NCBI GenBank assembly: GCA_944389015.1
Contig: CALXKS010000030.1
Span: 1 to 44,719 of the forward strand
Source: an uncultured Spirochaetaceae bacterium
GTDB lineage: Bacteria; Spirochaetota; Spirochaetia; Sphaerochaetales; Sphaerochaetaceae
Direction of reading: 5' to 3'
DNA: 44,719 nt
The number at the start of each line of letters is the position of its first letter. Positions within the stretch are counted from its first letter, which is position 1. Below the pieces are notes generated by a model. That model was not told the DNA's origin, ran no database searches, and saw nothing but the letters and a program-made list of their open reading frames with translations. Both the position numbers and the translations under genes were made by a program. Below, piece by piece: positions 24,438 to 33,892 of the stretch.

Positions 24438-27400
24438 CATCACCATTTCTGTCCCATACAGGACCGGATTCCATGGATCTGGCATATAAAAGCATTCCAT
24501 AGCATTCCTTGCCATAGAGGCCGCCGATGGCCTCTATGTATTTCATAACCTGCTCTTTATGGATATCTGGAAGGAATGCTCTGTCAGTCTTGAAATCGAT
24601 GACAAGAACACACGAATCCAGGGATACAACAAGATCTGCCGATCCTTCGATCACCATCTCCCCGTCCGGATAGTAGAAGCGGACCTCGCTCTCTACCCTT
24701 CTGCCTTCAACGAGCTTCCTGAAAAGAACGGAGGAGCTGAAGCGCATGGCAATTTCCGCACTCTCCCTTCTGAGAGCATCCTCTGCGTCAGCAGGAATCC
24801 CCGGGATAGCGGAGAATGAAGGCTCTCTGCCCGTTGCTGCCGCCTCCATTGCTTCATGGACCATCGTCCCGAACTGCGTATAAAGCCCATGCTCCCTGAT
24901 GATCTCATCGGATGAGAATTGAGGAAGAGCCCTTCCTTCTGCTTCGGGGACTGAATCATCTGCGCTCTCAGCTGCAGCAATCCTCCTTGAAGAGGATGAC
25001 CCTCTTTCATATACAGCCGCATCGTACCAGGAAGAAGAGGCATTCCGCTGTCCGACGGGGAAGAGAGCTGATGCTTCTACCGCAGGGATGATCTCCTCTT
25101 CGATTCCGGAAACCGCTGAGTATATGCCATAGAGGGAGGACTCCATTCCACGCTTCTCATTGGCAGTCACCAGAAGATGGCATGATGCCCGTGTGAGAGC
25201 CACATACAGAACCCTTTTCCTCTCTGCCATCTCCCGTCTGGCCCTGGCTTTGTTCAGGACAGCCGTATATGGATGGCTGGCCCCGCTATCACGCGGATCT
25301 ATCATGAAGAACGGATGGGTTCCGGAGAAAGCAGAGAGAGCATTGCGTTCAGTCTGGCTTCCGCCTCCCCTTGCTGCATCAGAGACAATCACTATCGGGA
25401 ACTGCAGTCCCTTTGATTTATGGATGCTCATTATCTGAACGGCATCGCTCTCGAAATGCTGGACAGATGCCTCCGGAAGCTTCTCAGGGCTGCCGATCAG
25501 AGGACGGAGCGAATCAAGGAATACAGGAAGCGATATACCACGCTCATCGGAGCGTACCGCTGCTGCCCAGATATATGAGAAGTGCTCCTCATAGACAGAA
25601 AGAGACGGATCTGAAACGAGGTATGAATGGTAGCCGCTTCTGTAGTAGATCACATCAAGTATCTCAGCGATCTTCCTCCTCCCCGCCATAGCTCTTGCTT
25701 CCTGATACAGATTCCTGAGGGAAGAGAATGCAATGCGGTCCCTCTCGCTTCTGAACTGGAGCTGGCTATCGAATGCCATGAAACGCTCATTCTCCTCATC
25801 GGTCCAGTCTGCAAGGAACATAAGGCCTTCATCGGATATCCTTGCGAATGGGGATCGAAGAAGAGCAAGATAAGCGGCCTTATCATCAGGATAGACAATG
25901 AGGGTCAGGAACGAAAAGAGATCGCTGGCAAGTCCTTCAATCGCTACAGATGCACTCTCAATGACTGTGTACGGGATCCCGCGGAGACGGAACACCCTCT
26001 CGAAAGGCATCTGTGATTTAGCTGTCTGAAGAAGAAGCGCTATATCCGAGAATCGGGGCTTCCGGACACCGCCATTCCCATCAGGCACTTCATATCCGCT
26101 GTCACTGACCATCGAAAGGATCTCTGAAGCTACCCAGTATGCCTCGCTCTCCCCAGGAGAAGCAGGATCGTCAATGCAGCTGCCATCCTTAGGCACAATC
26201 GCCATACGTATCCTCGATTCCACTCCCGGAATTGCATCCCTGCTGCCAATAGACGCTGGATCGGCTTCAAATGATGCAAATGGGACCCCTGTCATTGCCT
26301 CGATGACATCCTCGCCATCCATATCGGCACTTCTGGATGCGAATACGGGATTGAACACTTTATTGAAGTGCTCGATGAGAAGCGGTTCCGATCGGTAGTT
26401 CATCGAGAGCGTAAGATAATCACCACCCATCTTCCCGATATCATTCCGGAGCGATCTGAACACAGAGACATCTGCTCCGCGGAAGTAGTAGATCGACTGC
26501 TTGTCATCCCCTACGAAGAAAAGCTTCCAAGGATCCATATCCTCCGGTCCGGGTACTCTCCCCATAGCCGCTCCTGGCTTTGCTGAGAGAAGATACAGGA
26601 GATCTCTCTGGCTGCCATTGTTATCCTGGAACTCATCGACCATTATGTATCTGAAAAGAGATGAATAGTAATCACGGACGGATCTGTCTGAAAGGAGAAT
26701 GGCCTTCGCAAGTGCTTCAGTATCATGGAATGAGAGCAACGAACGTGTTCTCTTTATCTCCTGCATGCGATTCACGAAACGCTCAATAAGCTCTGATACC
26801 GATCTGCAGTAGTCCTCAGTCCTGGAGACAGCCTCTGAGACCAGGGCCTCTGCCCTCAATGGTCTGTAGACATTCCTGATAAACGCTGCAAGCTCCTTAT
26901 CAGCCTTGCGTCTAAGCTGCATCAGTGAAAAGTCAGGAATGGATCCACCGTTTCTCCTGTATTCACCGATGAAGGAGGAAATCGCTTCATGGAGCTTTGA
27001 GTCAGGATCCTCATCATTAAGGCGCTCAAGCTCATCCAGCATAGAGAGGAATGGCCCTCTGGCTCTTTCGGATAGAAGCATGCTGTAGAAGCTGCAGCTC
27101 TCCATATTCCTCTCAGCAGTGAAGTCCGTGAGGATATCCGTATGAGCGGCAATATCAGAGAGGAAGGAACGTATCTCATCCTCGGAGTATGAGGCTGCAA
27201 GGCACGCGAACGCACCATCCATAGTCTTGTCTGAGGCAAGCTCATTGAAGACAGCGCTTATGATATCATCAGCTTCATCGGACTCCATGACCGAGAAATC
27301 GCGCATTATGCCATAAGCAAGGGAATCGGTTCTTGCGATCTCCCCCCAGAAGGAATCCATTGTGGAGATATGGGCTTTAGGGAAACGGGAAGAGAGCTCA

Positions 27401-27678
27401 GAGGCTATATACTCATCATGCTCTGCCGCATATGAAAGGAGTGAGTATATGCGCTCATACATCTCAGCAGCTGCTTTTCTCGTGAATGTAAGGGTGAGAA
27501 TCTCATCTGCATGGGCCTTGCGTTCCATTACAAGGCGGGCAAAGCGCAGCGAGAGGACTGTGGTCTTCCCCGACCCCGCACCTGCGGAGACAATCGCAGC
27601 GCGATCAGCATTGACAGCGGCAAGCTGCTCTTCCGATAGCCTGATATCCCTGGCAGCAAGCAGTTCACTGAAAGTCAT
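24403..27678 (-). CDS. addA: AddA-like helicase-nuclease subunit
   Basis: 1091 residues from the ATG at 27678, which overlaps the addB stop by 4 bp (ATGA); AGGAGG lies 11 nt upstream, and a longer start at 27702 would place it inside the gene. Superfamily 1A helicase motifs: LSEEQLAAV, SAGAGSGKTT (Walker A, 31-40), LTFTRKAAAEM, YIMVDEFQDNN, FVGDDKQSIYYFRGAD, LSMNYRSEP, IMSIHKSKGLQFP and LYVALTRAS. The C-terminus has a PD-(D/E)XK nuclease domain: FGTMVHEAME, EGSADLVV and VLVIDFKTDR. AddAB resects double-strand breaks for RecA-dependent repair. It ends inside the 3' end of the convergent lyase gene. Confidence 0.93.
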   Translation of the reverse strand: MTFSELLAARDIRLSEEQLAAVNADRAAIVSAGAGSGKTTVLSLRFARLVMERKAHADEILTLTFTRKAAAEMYERIYSLLSYAAEHDEYIASELSSRFPKAHISTMDSFWGEIARTDSLAYGIMRDFSVMESDEADDIISAVFNELASDKTMDGAFACLAASYSEDEIRSFLSDIAAHTDILTDFTAERNMESCSFYSMLLSERARGPFLSMLDELERLNDEDPDSKLHEAISSFIGEYRRNGGSIPDFSLMQLRRKADKELAAFIRNVYRPLRAEALVSEAVSRTEDYCRSVSELIERFVNRMQEIKRTRSLLSFHDTEALAKAILLSDRSVRDYYSSLFRYIMVDEFQDNNGSQRDLLYLLSAKPGAAMGRVPGPEDMDPWKLFFVGDDKQSIYYFRGADVSVFRSLRNDIGKMGGDYLTLSMNYRSEPLLIEHFNKVFNPVFASRSADMDGEDVIEAMTGVPFASFEADPASIGSRDAIPGVESRIRMAIVPKDGSCIDDPASPGESEAYWVASEILSMVSDSGYEVPDGNGGVRKPRFSDIALLLQTAKSQMPFERVFRLRGIPYTVIESASVAIEGLASDLFSFLTLIVYPDDKAAYLALLRSPFARISDEGLMFLADWTDEENERFMAFDSQLQFRSERDRIAFSSLRNLYQEARAMAGRRKIAEILDVIYYRSGYHSYLVSDPSLSVYEEHFSYIWAAAVRSDERGISLPVFLDSLRPLIGSPEKLPEASVQHFESDAVQIMSIHKSKGLQFPIVIVSDAARGGGSQTERNALSAFSGTHPFFMIDPRDSGASHPYTAVLNKARARREMAERKRVLYVALTRASCHLLVTANEKRGMESSLYGIYSAVSGIEEEIIPAVEASALFPVGQRNASSSWYDAAVYERGSSSSRRIAAAESADDSVPEAEGRALPQFSSDEIIREHGLYTQFGTMVHEAMEAAATGREPSFSAIPGIPADAEDALRRESAEIAMRFSSSVLFRKLVEGRRVESEVRFYYPDGEMVIEGSADLVVSLDSCVLVIDFKTDRAFLPDIHKEQVMKYIEAIGGLYGKECYGMLLYARSMESGPVWDRNGDVRELSELLSSL

Positions 27679-30206
27679 CGTATGCTGAACCTCCTTCTGC
27701 ATATTCCCCTGTACTGGCAGCCCTGGCAGTTCTCATCAGAGGATACGGCTTTCCAGAATCCGTTCTTTATCCCTTCCGCATCGGAAGAGAGCCTTTTCAG
27801 GATTATCCCATCATCAGCATCAAGGCTGACTTCTGAGAATGCACAGTCGCGGAGTGTGATGAAGAACGCCCTTTCCGGATAGACTGGGGAGCCAGTCTCC
27901 GCAAGAAGCCTGTAGATGTAGAACTGAAGCCCCTTCCGTTCCCTGTCAGAAGAGCTGAAGCGCCTTCCCTTCTTATAGTCAAATAGTATTCCTTTCCCAT
28001 CGGCATCCTCAGCAATCCTGTCGATGATCCCATAGATAGAGAAACCAAGTTCAGGGAAATCCCTCCTCAGCTTCTCTTCAAGGCCGAAGCCCGGGATTGG
28101 AAAGGACATCCCATTCATGCGGATGGCTGCATTGATCAGATTATCGAGGTACATGGAGCGGAGATAGCTGATAAGTATTCCAGAGGGTCTTGTGGAGGAT
28201 CTCCTCATCTCCTTTATCTCCCCATCATCGATTCTCTTCCCCTCCTTCCAGAGCTCCATCTCCTCATCGAAGAGTTCTGGTATCCGGTTCTCCGGGCTTC
28301 TTCCGCCTTCCTTATAGAACCTCTCCATCACACTGTGGAGCCTTGAGCCGATCTCAAGATGATCCATTGTCTCAGGGGCATAAAGGCGGAGGTCTGCTAG
28401 CGAGAACCGATACTGGAGGGCATGCATGTACGGGCAATGCTCATAGCTGTCAGCTGATGAGAAAGACAAGGAGAGCGGATGCCCCAGCTCCTGCCCTTTT
28501 CCGCTGTATGTCACATCATCGTCATAGCTTCTTGTGTTCAGCGAAGCATAGACTGCATTGAGATACCCTTCCTTCTGCAATGGATAGATCGCAGGGAATT
28601 CCTTCCTGCACTCATAGCGCCATGGATCAGCAGAGGAAAGAGATGAGATCTCCCTGTCAATGGCCATCAGAGGAAGCATCGTTCCCCCATATGTCTCGGA
28701 GGATGCGCTCATATGCAGATCCGCAGTCATTGCACTATATGCTCTCAGGATATCCTCTGTTATCTCCTTCTCATCCCGCTCTTCGGAAAGCTCATAATCC
28801 GAAAGGAATGAGGCGTCCTTCACAGTCCTTCCGCACTCTTCCTCATTCAAAGCTATGATGAAGCGATGCTGGACAGGTATAGCGGCATCCTGTCCGAATG
28901 GATATGCCCTGATCCCCTCCTTCTTCCTTCTAGGCACGTACTGCCTTTTCCCAAGGTACTCGACAAAGAGCGGAAACAAGGGCTCATCCAATCTGAAGCC
29001 GCTCTCCCCCGCAGCCTTTACCCTGTCAAGGAATATGGCAAGCTCATTCATTGCGAATGAATAGACATCTCTGTCATCCTCATCCGCAGAGAACTCCTCG
29101 GAGATGAAAAGATGGGAAGAGAGTGCATGAAGAAGAGGAACGATCCTGTCAGCCCTCTTCTCCGTCATAAGGCTATCAAGAAGCTTCCTGAATCCTGAAT
29201 AGATCCTTCCTCCAAGCTCTTCCGGTATCTTCATGTATCTGTCATTCCTCGGATCAGGAGCGGTTGTTATGGAGTCCTCGACAGCCCTGTAAATGAAATG
29301 CCTTAGGGTATCCGGCTCTGAGAAAGGCATGGAAGAGTCAAGGAACAGGGCCTTCAGGGCATTGAGTGAGTATGATGTCTCATATACATCCCTGAGAAGG
29401 GAGAAGAACTTCCCTGACGACGAAGATAGAGGAGATTCTCCCGATACGAAACGGAGGGGAATATCATGAAGGAATGATTCTTCACGGAGATAGGGAGCAA
29501 GACGGACGGGATCCGATGCGGTGATTATGATATCTGAGAAAGGGACACCATCATCAAGCAGCTTTCTGATGGAAAGGAAGAGGGATCTCAGCTCCTCCTT
29601 CTCAGTGCTGAAGCATGAGAGCTTTCCGGAAACGGGCGGGAAATCATCGGCAATGGCGATATTATGCAATCCAGCCAAGGCAGAGACCAGCTTCCTCTCC
29701 TTGGGGAATGCCGAAGGCATCACGATAAGATAGTGGTGCTCCGGGTCATATGCCTCCGGATCGGAAAAGGCCGTATCATGAAGTCCCGATGATTCAAGAA
29801 ACGAGCGATAAGACCCTTCCAGCAGCAGTATATCGGATAGAGCATCCCTATTGCGGAGTGACACCCTCCTCGTCTCGGGAATGCTTCCGAGCATCCGCTC
29901 AATCGTCGCAGGAAGCCTGCTTCTGAGCTCCGGGTAATCAGGAGATGAGAAATAGCCAAGGCTCTCTCCATAGGTGGAAGAGGCATAGGATGCGAATATA
30001 AGCTTATCGGCATCGGAGACCTCTTCTGTATTCCCATCATGATAGAAAAGCGATGCGAAAGCATCAAATGCAATCACAGATGAAGCAAGAATGCCCTTCT
30101 TTCTGCTAAGCACATAGCTTACGGAGAAAGCACGGGCACTCTCCTCTGTCGGAAAAACGAGGATCAGATCCTGATCCACCATTCTGTAGAGATCTTCCAG
30201 AACCAT
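27675..30206 (-). CDS. addB: AddB-like nuclease subunit with 4Fe-4S cluster
   Basis: 843 residues, shorter than the roughly 1150 of Bacillus AddB. The C-terminal nuclease has YGIIDRIAEDADGKGILFDYKKGR (PD-(D/E)XK core) and the iron-sulfur staple: one cysteine in YEHCPYMHALQYRF and three in the last 20 residues (CQGCQYRGIC). The N-terminus has only LILVFPTEESARAF where a Walker A would be, so the helicase half is inactive or of RexB type. The ATG at 30206 has no ribosome site; TGTTATAAT (extended -10) ends 6 nt before it, inside the space after ricT, so a leaderless addBA message is predicted. Confidence 0.9.
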   Translation of the reverse strand: MVLEDLYRMVDQDLILVFPTEESARAFSVSYVLSRKKGILASSVIAFDAFASLFYHDGNTEEVSDADKLIFASYASSTYGESLGYFSSPDYPELRSRLPATIERMLGSIPETRRVSLRNRDALSDILLLEGSYRSFLESSGLHDTAFSDPEAYDPEHHYLIVMPSAFPKERKLVSALAGLHNIAIADDFPPVSGKLSCFSTEKEELRSLFLSIRKLLDDGVPFSDIIITASDPVRLAPYLREESFLHDIPLRFVSGESPLSSSSGKFFSLLRDVYETSYSLNALKALFLDSSMPFSEPDTLRHFIYRAVEDSITTAPDPRNDRYMKIPEELGGRIYSGFRKLLDSLMTEKRADRIVPLLHALSSHLFISEEFSADEDDRDVYSFAMNELAIFLDRVKAAGESGFRLDEPLFPLFVEYLGKRQYVPRRKKEGIRAYPFGQDAAIPVQHRFIIALNEEECGRTVKDASFLSDYELSEERDEKEITEDILRAYSAMTADLHMSASSETYGGTMLPLMAIDREISSLSSADPWRYECRKEFPAIYPLQKEGYLNAVYASLNTRSYDDDVTYSGKGQELGHPLSLSFSSADSYEHCPYMHALQYRFSLADLRLYAPETMDHLEIGSRLHSVMERFYKEGGRSPENRIPELFDEEMELWKEGKRIDDGEIKEMRRSSTRPSGILISYLRSMYLDNLINAAIRMNGMSFPIPGFGLEEKLRRDFPELGFSIYGIIDRIAEDADGKGILFDYKKGRRFSSSDRERKGLQFYIYRLLAETGSPVYPERAFFITLRDCAFSEVSLDADDGIILKRLSSDAEGIKNGFWKAVSSDENCQGCQYRGICRRRFSIR

Positions 30207-30212
30207 GAGAGG

Positions 30213-30221
30213 ATTATAACA
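30213..30221 (-). promoter_or_regulatory. Extended -10 promoter of addB-addA, leaderless
   Basis: Minus strand TG-T-TATAAT, a perfect extended -10, followed by 6 nt (CCTCTC) and the addB ATG. The best -35 at 16 bp (TTTTCT) is weak, as is tolerated by extended -10 promoters. It lies between the ricT stop and addB. Confidence 0.65.
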
Positions 30222-30226
30222 GAAAC

Positions 30227-31261
30227 TCAGGTGGAGAAAAGCTCCTCCTGATACTCCTCGGATACTTCCCAGTATCCTGTATCGCTATTGAAGCTCACTT
30301 CCTCGAACGGAATGGCAATAGTCCGGCCCTCGCTTGCTGAAAGCGTTATCTTCCTGGATAGGATATTTATCTCGCTTACCCTCCAGAGCTCACGGTCAAG
30401 CTTGATCCGCGTTCCCTCGGGCGGACAGGATGCCTTCTCCTCCATGTAGTAGTCATACTCATATGCAAGGCAGCATAACAGCCTTCCGCATGGTCCGGAT
30501 ATCTTCATGGAATTGAGAGAAAGATTCTGCTCCTTCGCCATCTTGATCGTCACAGGATCCATCTCCCTTGTGATTGAATGGCAGCAGTAATCGCGGCCGC
30601 AGACAGATAGCCCCCCGATAAGCCTGGATTCATCACGGACTCCGATCTGCCTGAGCTCGATACGCATCCTGAATACAGAGACAAGATCCTTCACAAGCTC
30701 ACGGAAATCAACACGCTCCTCCGCTGTGAAGAAGAAGATGACCTTCGGCTCCCCAAGAAGGAAATGGGTTGTGACAAGCTTCATGCCAAGATTGTGCTTC
30801 TTGATCTTCTCCCTGCAGATTCTCAGTGCATATTCCTCTTTCTCGCTGTTCTCCGCATAGCGTGCCATCTCCTGAGGAGTTGCAAGATGATCTATCCATG
30901 CAACATCACCATCGACTCTGATCTTCTCAGGCTCCCTGGCAATCTGGCAATGGAAGCAGCCATCGCACTGGTGCTGTCCCTCCTCCTGCTGGTATCTTAT
31001 ATCATCCTCTTCCGCCTCGCCGCCGAAATGGAGACAGGCTCCTTTGACATCGCTGTATCCTGGAACATATGTCTGGCCGGGAACAGGTGCAGGTCCTACC
31101 ACAAGTCCAAGATCAAGGCCGAACCTTGTATCATACATGACAGGAGTGCCCCCATACAGAACGCTGTCCCATGCACAGAGAGAGACATCGTTATATGAAG
31201 GATTCTTCACAACATATACATAGGCGTAATCATCACTGTTATGCGCCGTATTCTTCTTCAT
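30227..31261 (-). CDS. ricT: PSP1-domain protein (RicT/YaaT-like)
   Basis: 344 residues. The PSP1 core runs from MKLVTTHFLLGEPKVIFFFT to KISGPCGRLLCCLAYEY, with the conserved cysteines CGRDYCC and GPCGRLLCC that hold 4Fe-4S clusters in the Bacillus RicA-RicF-RicT complex, a regulator of RNase Y and RNA maturation. An extra CDGCFHC motif near residue 100 is not part of the usual core. RNase Y itself is encoded 8 kb away in this window. No ribosome site: TTGCTA-17 bp-TAGTTT ends 6 nt before the ATG. The 48-nt gap upstream separates it from the coiled-coil gene. Symbol given by family resemblance. Confidence 0.85.
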   Translation of the reverse strand: MKKNTAHNSDDYAYVYVVKNPSYNDVSLCAWDSVLYGGTPVMYDTRFGLDLGLVVGPAPVPGQTYVPGYSDVKGACLHFGGEAEEDDIRYQQEEGQHQCDGCFHCQIAREPEKIRVDGDVAWIDHLATPQEMARYAENSEKEEYALRICREKIKKHNLGMKLVTTHFLLGEPKVIFFFTAEERVDFRELVKDLVSVFRMRIELRQIGVRDESRLIGGLSVCGRDYCCHSITREMDPVTIKMAKEQNLSLNSMKISGPCGRLLCCLAYEYDYYMEEKASCPPEGTRIKLDRELWRVSEINILSRKITLSASEGRTIAIPFEEVSFNSDTGYWEVSEEYQEELFST

Positions 31262-31267
31262 AACCCA

Positions 31268-31296
31268 AAACTACCACGAAGGTAAGATATTAGCAA
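31268..31296 (-). promoter_or_regulatory. Candidate leaderless promoter of ricT
   Basis: Minus strand TTGCTA (31296-31291), 17 bp, TAGTTT (31273-31268), 6 nt, ATG. The -10 matches consensus at only 3 of 6 positions, so this is the weakest of the leaderless set; it is supported mainly by the shared geometry and the absence of a Shine-Dalgarno. Confidence 0.4.
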
Positions 31297-31309
31297 GAAT
31301 CGAGGGAAA

Positions 31310-33193
31310 TCACTCCTCATCATCTGACAGATCGACTTCCTCAACGCTTCCGGTGAAGATATCGTCAGGGAATTCATCGATCATATCCTCCGGCTTCTTC
31401 TTAGCCTCTTCCTTCTTCTCAGGACTCTTCGTCTCTTTCTTCAGATTCGAGATCTGGAGCTTGAGACGTACGAGGGCAGCCTCTTCGTTTATCCTCAGAG
31501 CCTTCTGCTCCTCCATATCGCTCTTAAGCCTCTCAAGCTCCTTGTTCCTTTCCTCTATGTCCGCATCCAGACGTCCTCTATCCTGCTGGACGGAGAAAAG
31601 CTCCTCACGGGTGGATGTGATCTGCTCAGATAATGCAGCAAGCTGCTCTTCGGACATCCTGATCTTCCCATCAAGCTCCTGAAGCCTCTCCACTGCTGTC
31701 TTTATCCTGGACTGCTCTCCCTCGGAAAGCATCGCTATCGTCTCTCTTGTATCAGAGACTCTATCTGAAAGATTCTTTATGAATGACTCACCATCCCCTT
31801 TCATCTTCGCAAAGCTATCATCAAGAGAGGCCAGAATCTCATCAAAGCTCCTGGCAATCACATCATGGGATGAGATCACAAAGCTGTTCCTATCCGCATC
31901 GAGTCCTTCACGGGCATCTGCAATCCTGGAAAGAGCCTCCTCTATAACAAGCTTCACATTGCTTTCAGTCTCCCCGGCTCCCTGCCTGATTCCATCAAGC
32001 ATCGAAGCCAGCTCTGCCTCATTCGCCTGGATCCTGGCTGCGAATGACGAGAGGATGCCATCAAGTTCCTCTTCCTTGCTCTTGACTGAGGATGTGAAGC
32101 TCTGAAGAGCATTATCAGCGAATGCCGAGAGCTCATTCTTTCTTCCGTCAATCTCGCCGGATACTTTCGAGACGATTGCATCGGCATCATCGGAAAGAAG
32201 AGCCTTCCTTCTTTCGATATCATCGGCCTGTGTCTGGGAAAGCTCCTCAAGCTCTGTTCTGAGCTCTTCGAACGATTTGCTGATCTCCGCCCTGCAATCC
32301 TCCGCATGGAGGGACAATGCCGATTTCGCGCTATCCGTATCGGTCTTGAAAGCCTCTGTAGCGGCTGCGATATCTCCCTTTATCTCCTCGGAGGAGGTCC
32401 TTATCCTTCCCAGATCCGAATCGATGGAGGAGAGCATAGCCTCAAGACCTGCACGTCCTGCATCGAGGGATGTCAGGATCTCCTGGCGGCGCGATTCTAT
32501 ATCAGCGGCAGAGGCCTCAGCCTTCCTCGCTTCTTCAGATACAAAGGATTCGAATCCGCTGCGCTCTGACGCAACGAAATCAGAGAACTGCTCCCTGAAT
32601 CTCTCAAGCGATACGGAAAACTCCTGAAGCATATCCTGATTCGCATTCTTCTGATTCTCCGAAGCGGCCCTCAGGCTCTCTTCTGTTGATGCGATAAGCT
32701 GGACATATTCTGTCTTCAGATCCTGCATCTGATTTGTAAGACGATCCGATTCAGCCTGGAATGCACGGACAAAGTCATCAACCTCCTCAGCCTTCCTGAC
32801 CTCATCCTGGACAGCCTGTATCCTGGCCTCAGCCTGCTCAGTAGCACCTCTGAGCTTCTCAAGCGCATTCTTGTAGCTTACGCACACGCTCTGAAGAGCG
32901 GCAAGATCACGGCTGTGCTCGGAGAGCGTCTCAAGCCCCTCCGCAACCTGCCGTACCATATCGGAGGCCTCTCCTGTCTTTGCCTCGACATTCTGCAGTG
33001 TATCACGGCCAAGGGTCGTTATGCGCTCGACAGTCGCAGACACCTCATTCCTGAAAGCCTGTATCTGATCGTTCACCATCTTCACGGTGCGGCTGTTCTT
33101 ATCTCGGCGCCTCATAATAAGATTGATTATCAGATTGATAAGCACTGCAAGTGCCACAGCCAGAACAATAGACAGAACAGGAATATCAGACAT
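31310..33193 (-). CDS. Membrane-anchored long coiled-coil protein (spirochaete type)
   Basis: 627 residues from the ATG at 33193 (AAGGGG about 6 nt upstream; TTG at 33199 is an alternative). One N-terminal membrane helix (LSIVLAVALAVLINLIINLI) is followed by RRRDK, so the body is cytoplasmic. Residues about 40-580 are continuous heptad-rich coiled coil with high Glu, Ser, Ala and Asp, then a KKETKSPEKKEEAKKK linker and a very acidic tail (EEVDLSDDEE). It resembles the large spirochaete coiled-coil proteins sometimes named SpiroCoCo; a structural or cell-shape role is suggested but unproven. It starts 12 nt after the HAD phosphatase in the ptsI operon. No catalytic motif seen. Confidence 0.8.
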   Translation of the reverse strand: MSDIPVLSIVLAVALAVLINLIINLIMRRRDKNSRTVKMVNDQIQAFRNEVSATVERITTLGRDTLQNVEAKTGEASDMVRQVAEGLETLSEHSRDLAALQSVCVSYKNALEKLRGATEQAEARIQAVQDEVRKAEEVDDFVRAFQAESDRLTNQMQDLKTEYVQLIASTEESLRAASENQKNANQDMLQEFSVSLERFREQFSDFVASERSGFESFVSEEARKAEASAADIESRRQEILTSLDAGRAGLEAMLSSIDSDLGRIRTSSEEIKGDIAAATEAFKTDTDSAKSALSLHAEDCRAEISKSFEELRTELEELSQTQADDIERRKALLSDDADAIVSKVSGEIDGRKNELSAFADNALQSFTSSVKSKEEELDGILSSFAARIQANEAELASMLDGIRQGAGETESNVKLVIEEALSRIADAREGLDADRNSFVISSHDVIARSFDEILASLDDSFAKMKGDGESFIKNLSDRVSDTRETIAMLSEGEQSRIKTAVERLQELDGKIRMSEEQLAALSEQITSTREELFSVQQDRGRLDADIEERNKELERLKSDMEEQKALRINEEAALVRLKLQISNLKKETKSPEKKEEAKKKPEDMIDEFPDDIFTGSVEEVDLSDDEE

Positions 33194-33205
33194 CAGCAAC
33201 CCCTT

Positions 33206-33892
33206 TTAAAGCAATTCCTCCCTGAATACACCCCAGGAGGAGAACACAATATCAGCTATACTATACACCTTACTCTGAGAAGTAGAAATAAGCGCAGACT
33301 TCAGTCCTGCATTATGTGCCCCGGCAATATCCTTGGATTCACTGTCCCCGACATAAAGCACCTCCTCAGGAGCGAGTCCCAGCTTGCTTAGCATGGCCCT
33401 GAATGGAACCGGGGACGGCTTGAGATGGCCATAATCCTCTGCGGAAGCTATATATTCAAAGAAATCCTCAACGCCAAGCGCTTTAAGCTTCACGCCGACA
33501 GGGAAATCGGAAAGGACTGCCAGCCTGTATTTTCCGGAAGCCTCTTCCATGAAATCCTTCATGCCAGGATAAGGCTTTATCGATCTGAAAAGCACTTCCC
33601 ACGGCTTTCTGAAGACTCTTGTCTCTTTTGCTATGAAGTCCTGAAGACCTTCATCCGAGCCATACAGGATCCTGCATTCACGTCTTCTGAGCTCTTCCAG
33701 GTTCCCTATAGGCCTTTCATCCAGCCCATCTTCTCTGCGTATGCGTCTGCGCATTCCATTGTATCGCAGCGCAAAGGGAAGATGGAGAAGAGAAGCTGCG
33801 GCAAGACGGATATCCATCTGCCACTTCGGATAAAGCGTGCCATCGATATCAAAGGCGATGGCCTTGATCCCCCACTCCTCAGCCTTTCCCAT
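33206..33892 (-). CDS. HAD-superfamily hydrolase
   Basis: 228 residues from the ATG at 33892, chosen because the longer frame to 34000 would add a basic tail read from inside der and places no conserved sequence. HAD motifs: I, FDIDGTLYPKW (aspartate nucleophile and acid); II, LAVLSDFP; III, the lysine of GHLKPSP; IV, VLYVGDSESKDIAGA. The cap between I and II is helical. Such enzymes dephosphorylate small sugar or nucleotide phosphates; the substrate is unknown. It overlaps the end of der by 14 bp and is followed after 12 nt by the coiled-coil gene. Confidence 0.88.
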   Translation of the reverse strand: MGKAEEWGIKAIAFDIDGTLYPKWQMDIRLAAASLLHLPFALRYNGMRRRIRREDGLDERPIGNLEELRRRECRILYGSDEGLQDFIAKETRVFRKPWEVLFRSIKPYPGMKDFMEEASGKYRLAVLSDFPVGVKLKALGVEDFFEYIASAEDYGHLKPSPVPFRAMLSKLGLAPEEVLYVGDSESKDIAGAHNAGLKSALISTSQSKVYSIADIVFSSWGVFREELL

